Shown: piece by piece, positions 60,904-64,000 of the stretch | Layout of the letters: the number at the start of each line of letters is the position of its first letter | How positions within the stretch are numbered: position 1 is the first letter of the stretch | Source of the DNA: JASMTM01 sp046483075 | GTDB lineage: Bacteria > Thermotogota > Thermotogae > Petrotogales > Kosmotogaceae | Length of the DNA stretch: 64,000 bases | Direction of reading: 5' to 3' | Assembly (NCBI GenBank): GCA_046483075.1 | Contig: JAWODV010000039.1 | Span: 62,001 to 126,000 of the forward strand | Notes under the pieces: generated by a model | Told to the model about the DNA's origin: nothing | Seen by the model: only the letters and a program-made list of their open reading frames with translations | The model's database searches: none | Program-made: the position numbers and the translations under genes

Positions 60904-61452
60904 TTATAATTCAAGTTCTTCTGATATCTCTCTCATCGCGTTCAACGAGAGCACCAAAAACTCTTCAAGAGACATTCCAAAATTTTCACAACTTTTCATT
61001 TGTTCTCTGCTGGCTCCTCTTGCGAAGGATTTTTCTTTAAAACGATTTAGCAAAAAATCAAGATCTAAATCTTCAAGCGTTGTACCCTTTCTTATGAGAA
61101 CAGCAGCCACAATAAACCCGGTTACAGGATCTGCAGCATAAATCGCTTTTTCCATTAGAGTTTCTCTTTCCTTCTTTTCACAGTGTGCCAGAATAGCATT
61201 CTTTATATCATCAGGAACATCGTATTCAGATAGCATCCCCACAGTTCTTATACCATGTTTTTCAAAATCATTCTTTGTTTCTTCATAATCAAGATCATGC
61301 ATTAATCCTGCCAACGCCCATTTTTCTTCATCCTGACCAAGTTTTCTTGCCAAATGTTTCATAACACTCTCAACAGCAAGTACATGTTTTACAAGATTTT
61401 TCTGTTTTATGTTCTCTTTAACAAGCTCATAAGCCTTCTTTCTGGAAATCAC
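60904..61452 (-). CDS. HD-domain metal-dependent phosphohydrolase-like protein
   Basis: 182-residue single HDIG-type domain. The first metal His lies in HVLAVESVMKHLARKLG, the His-Asp doublet is ALAGLMHDLDYEE, further His are in KHGIRTVGML and NAILAHCEKKE, and the last Asp in AIYAADPVTGFIV. Nucleotide or phosphate-ester hydrolysis is expected, with substrate unknown. GTG at 61452 behind GGAGGTG. It overlaps radC by 26 bases. Confidence 0.85.
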   Translation of the reverse strand: MISRKKAYELVKENIKQKNLVKHVLAVESVMKHLARKLGQDEEKWALAGLMHDLDYEETKNDFEKHGIRTVGMLSEYDVPDDIKNAILAHCEKKERETLMEKAIYAADPVTGFIVAAVLIRKGTTLEDLDLDFLLNRFKEKSFARGASREQMKSCENFGMSLEEFLVLSLNAMREISEELEL

Positions 61453-62137
61453 TTTCTTTCACCTCCGGTACAATATAATGTCTGTCAGCTGCAAAACTGT
61501 AACATTTACCTTTACCAATTATAACGTGATCGACCAGTTTAATACCAAGCATTTCTCCTGAATCAGAAAGTCTTTTTGTAATTTCCACATCTTCTGCGCT
61601 TGGATCAGGTATTCCAGAAGGATGGTTATGAACGAGGATAATAGCTGAGGCAGATTTTGTTATTGCAGGTCTATAAACCTCACGAGGATGCAATAATGAT
61701 GCATCTACAATTCCAACACTAATTGTATCAATCCCCGAATAATTTAGTTTATTGTTTAAAGAAATTACCCTTACAACTTCTTTATCCATAAAACTCATAT
61801 CATGACAGAGGTAGTAAACACTTTTGGGTTCCTTCAATGGCAGGTCAGTTCTGGTAACTAATTCCCTGAAGATTCTGTTTCCAATTTCCAGAGCAGCTTT
61901 TAGGCTTACAGCTTTAGCAAGGCCAAGTCCCTTAATCTCAGCCAATTCACTGCATTCTGCTGTCAATAAATGTGTCAATGAACCGTACTTTTCAAGAATT
62001 CTTTTAGAAAGCTCAAGTACATTTGTTCCTCTTGTTCCTGTTCTCAACAAAATTGCAACAAGTTCATGATCTGATAACGAACCTGGACCCTTTTCAAAAA
62101 ACTTCTCCCTTGGCAGACCAGTTTGTTTCTTCGTCAA
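61427..62137 (-). CDS. radC: RadC family JAB/MPN metalloprotein
   Basis: 236 residues: an N-terminal helix-hairpin-helix DNA-binding region (CSELAEIKGLGLAKAVSLKAA) and a C-terminal JAMM domain with HNHPSGIPDPSAED, whose two His and Asp bind zinc. The molecular function of RadC is not settled. It is not essential for repair in tested bacteria. TTG at 62137, 8 bases after GGGG, is the likely start. GTG at 62146 abuts the SD. It overlaps maf by 44 bases. Confidence 0.9.
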   Translation of the reverse strand: MTKKQTGLPREKFFEKGPGSLSDHELVAILLRTGTRGTNVLELSKRILEKYGSLTHLLTAECSELAEIKGLGLAKAVSLKAALEIGNRIFRELVTRTDLPLKEPKSVYYLCHDMSFMDKEVVRVISLNNKLNYSGIDTISVGIVDASLLHPREVYRPAITKSASAIILVHNHPSGIPDPSAEDVEITKRLSDSGEMLGIKLVDHVIIGKGKCYSFAADRHYIVPEVKESDFQKEGL

Positions 62138-62705
62138 ATGACACACCCCATTTCAATAGATATTCCCATATCTTCCCAACAGGGAAACCCATAACATTAT
62201 AAAAATCCCCCATAATCTTCTCAACAAAAAGAGCCCCAAAATCCTGAATACCATAAGCGCCAGCTTTGTCTAGTGGTATCCCCGTTTTAACATATGCTTT
62301 AATTATTTTTTCAGGTAACTCTCTAAAAGTAACATAGGTCATTTCAATGAACGAAAGACATTTATTATTTTTCAACAGAGTTACTCCCGTGTAGACAATG
62401 TGTGTTTCTCCGGACAATCTTCTTAAGTAATTGATTGCATCATCTTCATCGGTAGGTTTCTCCAGAAGCCCATTATCATGGACCACTATCGTATCTGCGC
62501 CAATAACAATGTCATCTTTATAATCATCGTTTACACTCAGGGCCTTTTTTCTGGATAGTTCTTTAAGTTCCTTTAATAATTTTGAAATATCCGAAGAATC
62601 AAGATATTCTTCAACATTCTTTGGTGAAACACTTTGGTACGGTAGACCCAGTAATTTTATTAGCTTTCTCCTTCTTGGAGAAGACGAAGCAAGTATCAGC
62701 TTCAT
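62094..62705 (-). CDS. maf: Maf-type nucleotide pyrophosphatase
   Basis: 203-residue house-cleaning enzyme that hydrolyses non-canonical or modified NTPs (dTTP/UTP or m7GTP type). LILASSSPRRRKLIKLLG is the N-terminal Arg motif, IGADTIVV the middle, and KAGAYGIQDFGALFVEKIMGDFYNVMGFP the C-terminal signature. Overlaps the Gx transporter by 4 bases. Confidence 0.93.
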   Translation of the reverse strand: MKLILASSSPRRRKLIKLLGLPYQSVSPKNVEEYLDSSDISKLLKELKELSRKKALSVNDDYKDDIVIGADTIVVHDNGLLEKPTDEDDAINYLRRLSGETHIVYTGVTLLKNNKCLSFIEMTYVTFRELPEKIIKAYVKTGIPLDKAGAYGIQDFGALFVEKIMGDFYNVMGFPVGKIWEYLLKWGVSFDEETNWSAKGEVF

Positions 62706-63205
62706 AAAATATCACCGCTTTTCATTTTGATACTGTGAGCAATTATGGCGTTAACTATTGCCGAAATACTTCCAACAATTGCGAAAAATGGAAATATGTT
62801 TATTACTCTTAGTGTACCCATGATAAAGACTCCCGCAAAAACAAGCTGAAAAAAGTTATTTACCAGAGCTCCAGACAAACTGATGCCTATATATCCAAAA
62901 TCTTTTCTTGATCCATACAATAACCACATTATTAAGACTGCAATTACTACTCCTCCAAGTCCCATCACATAACCGGGAGTCATTAACCTTCCAGATAATA
63001 AATTACCTACAGTACTCTTACCAATGGCAATCAGCAATAGATTGCTCAAAGAAAACCTTGGAAGTGCAATTAATAAAACAAGATTCGAAAAACCCCATCT
63101 CCCGCCCGGAACAACAACTGGCAAGGGCAAAAATGTTTCCAAAAAATAAAGTACACTTCCTAACGCAATATATACTGAAAGTAGTGTTAAATCCTTTGTT
63201 TTCAT
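62702..63205 (-). CDS. Gx transporter family membrane protein (EetB-like)
   Basis: 167-residue protein with five to six TM helices, of the family once called heptaprenyl diphosphate synthase component I and now Gx transporter. LSVYIALGSVLYFLETFLPL, VPGGRWGFSNLVLLIALP and VIGKSTVGNLLSGRLMTPGY-type loop (IAIGKSTVGNLLSGRLM) are the landmarks. In Listeria a homologue (EetB) belongs to the flavin-based extracellular electron transfer system together with a NusG-II protein and ApbE-type FMN transferases, as here. Overlaps both neighbours by 4 bases. Confidence 0.82.
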   Translation of the reverse strand: MKTKDLTLLSVYIALGSVLYFLETFLPLPVVVPGGRWGFSNLVLLIALPRFSLSNLLLIAIGKSTVGNLLSGRLMTPGYVMGLGGVVIAVLIMWLLYGSRKDFGYIGISLSGALVNNFFQLVFAGVFIMGTLRVINIFPFFAIVGSISAIVNAIIAHSIKMKSGDIL

Positions 63206-63561
63206 TGAGTAATCACATCGTAATCTTTGTTATCACTTTCAGCTTTTATAACAACCATCACTTTGTTTGGTATGCACACGATGGGTACACCCGGTGATGA
63301 AATCCATCCCATTTTTACACACAGTTGCTGGGGACAGTTAGATTTCTTTATTCTTATCCTTTTATCTTTAACTTCCACTACAACGCTTTCTAAAACCGAA
63401 TAGGTACCATCTTCAGTTAAATCAATTTTGAAAGACATTTCGTTTCCAATATAGACAAATGCAGTGTTATTTGAATCATAGTTAAAAGGTATTATCGTTA
63501 TAAAGACTACTAGTCCGACAATGGTTATTAATATCCAATCATATTTGCCAAATAATTTCAT
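63202..63561 (-). CDS. NusG domain II protein, membrane-anchored (EetA-like)
   Basis: 119 residues. One N-terminal TM (WILITIVGLVVFITIIPF) followed by an extracytoplasmic NusG domain II: YIGNEMSFKIDLTEDGTYSV and KSNCPQQLCVKMGWISSPGV then PIVCIPNKVMVVI, with three conserved Cys. Proteins of this build (EetA) sit next to Gx transporters and ApbE in electron-export clusters. Overlaps apbE and the Gx gene by 4 bases each. Confidence 0.85.
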   Translation of the reverse strand: MKLFGKYDWILITIVGLVVFITIIPFNYDSNNTAFVYIGNEMSFKIDLTEDGTYSVLESVVVEVKDKRIRIKKSNCPQQLCVKMGWISSPGVPIVCIPNKVMVVIKAESDNKDYDVITQ

Positions 63562-64000
63562 TTTCCAATATAGCCTTCGATACCTGGCGATTTATATATA
63601 CTATGGTCCTCCTGAACCAATAAAACCAGTGAACCATATCTGGGCAAAAAGGTAATTCCAGGAGATTTACCCATAATGAACGCAGCTGTTGCATAGGCAT
63701 CTGCCAGCATAGCACTCATATTAATCACGGTTGCGCTTATTGTACCGTTTCTTGCGGGTCTCCCTGTCTTTGGATTAATAAGATGATGATAGCGTATTCC
63801 ATTTTCAATAAAATAGCGTTCATAGTCTCCAGAAGTTGCTACTGCTCCTTCATACATTTTTAGATACTCTATAGCATCATCAGCTTTATCACTTCTAGGA
63901 TGTCTTATTCCGATTATCCACGGTCTTTCACCATATTTTGGACCAATAATTCCAATATCCCCGCCTGCATCTATATATCCAGTAGCATCAAGATCCAGAT
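63558..64000 (-). CDS. apbE: FAD:protein FMN transferase ApbE, 5'-truncated
   Basis: Only the last 147 codons lie in the window, because the gene enters from the right edge. The visible part has the conserved INAGGDI-like DAGGDIGIIGPKYGERPWIIGIRHP, VATSGDYERYF, YHHLINPKTGRPARNGTISA and the metal-binding MLADAYATAAFIMG. ApbE attaches FMN covalently to Thr or Ser of extracytoplasmic proteins. A lipoprotein signal, if present, would be beyond the edge. Confidence 0.92.
   Translation of the reverse strand, partial: LDLDATGYIDAGGDIGIIGPKYGERPWIIGIRHPRSDKADDAIEYLKMYEGAVATSGDYERYFIENGIRYHHLINPKTGRPARNGTISATVINMSAMLADAYATAAFIMGKSPGITFLPRYGSLVLLVQEDHSIYKSPGIEGYIGK

Noticed and set aside
1..64000. CRISPR array, prophage or insertion sequence
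   Set aside because: I saw no regularly spaced repeats, transposase motifs, terminal inverted repeats with target duplications, or phage structural genes.

Overview
The window is a gene-dense, AT-rich bacterial chromosome segment that most likely comes from a Thermotogota (Thermotogae) genome. The evidence is an Omp-alpha-like protein (one SLH domain, a very long coiled coil and a C-terminal membrane anchor) typical of the toga, a K+-dependent membrane pyrophosphatase, an ATP synthase with sodium-type c-subunit residues, the polA-atp neighbourhood, the order cmk-ispH-rpsA-der-plsY, and frequent TTG/GTG starts behind strong Shine-Dalgarno (SD) sites. A Kosmotoga-like relative is plausible, but the sequence alone does not settle the genus. 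No gap longer than 300 bases lacks a gene. The largest, 18038-18277, shows only a promoter in front of ccdA.

Layout. 1-10.4 kb: 3'-truncated hppA, a UvrD-type helicase, a two-TM K+ channel, an exported class I glutamine amidotransferase, tRNA-Leu, then a minus-strand operon of binding protein, permease, ATPase, permease and histidine ammonia-lyase. 10.5-19.7 kb (plus strand): mnmA, tRNA-Pro, two tandem paralogous lipoproteins, an operon DUF1292-nucleosidase-HIT-methyltransferase-EcfA-EcfA-DUF554, and ccdA with an exported thioredoxin. 19.7-31.7 kb (minus strand): one ten-gene unit asnS-ruvB-yggT-nadK-phoU-lptF/lptD fusion-udg4-galE-rarA-macro. 31.7-33.5 kb: the Omp-alpha-like gene. 33.6-40.5 kb (plus strand): aspS-cmk-ispH/S1 fusion-der-plsY. 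40.5-52.5 kb (minus strand): ychF-tatD-cmd-polA-atpZ-atpI-atpBEFHAGDC, closed by a hairpin terminator. 52.5-57 kb (minus strand): coaX-radical SAM-folK-lipoprotein-TIGR01212 radical SAM-rnpB. 57.0-57.4 kb: tRNA-Lys, tRNA-Leu and tRNA-Gly. 57.5-64 kb (minus strand): apbE (partial)-NusG domain II-Gx transporter-maf-radC-HD-deoC-ftcD-like-tgt-beta-barrel protein.

How it works together. The pyrophosphatase and the ATP synthase both point to sodium energetics. Cell-envelope functions are prominent: the Omp-alpha-like tether, a polypeptide joining an LptF/LptG permease to an LptA/LptD-like barrel, several lipoproteins and an orphan barrel. An ApbE/NusG-II/Gx module resembles the flavin-dependent electron-export module of Gram-positive bacteria, and CcdA with a CxxC thioredoxin supplies thiol reduction outside the membrane. 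The most unusual items are the LptF-LptD fusion, the IspH-S1 fusion with a near-perfect internal ribosome-binding site, the exported amidotransferase, the paired lipoproteins, and two genes whose 5' ends lack an ordinary start codon.
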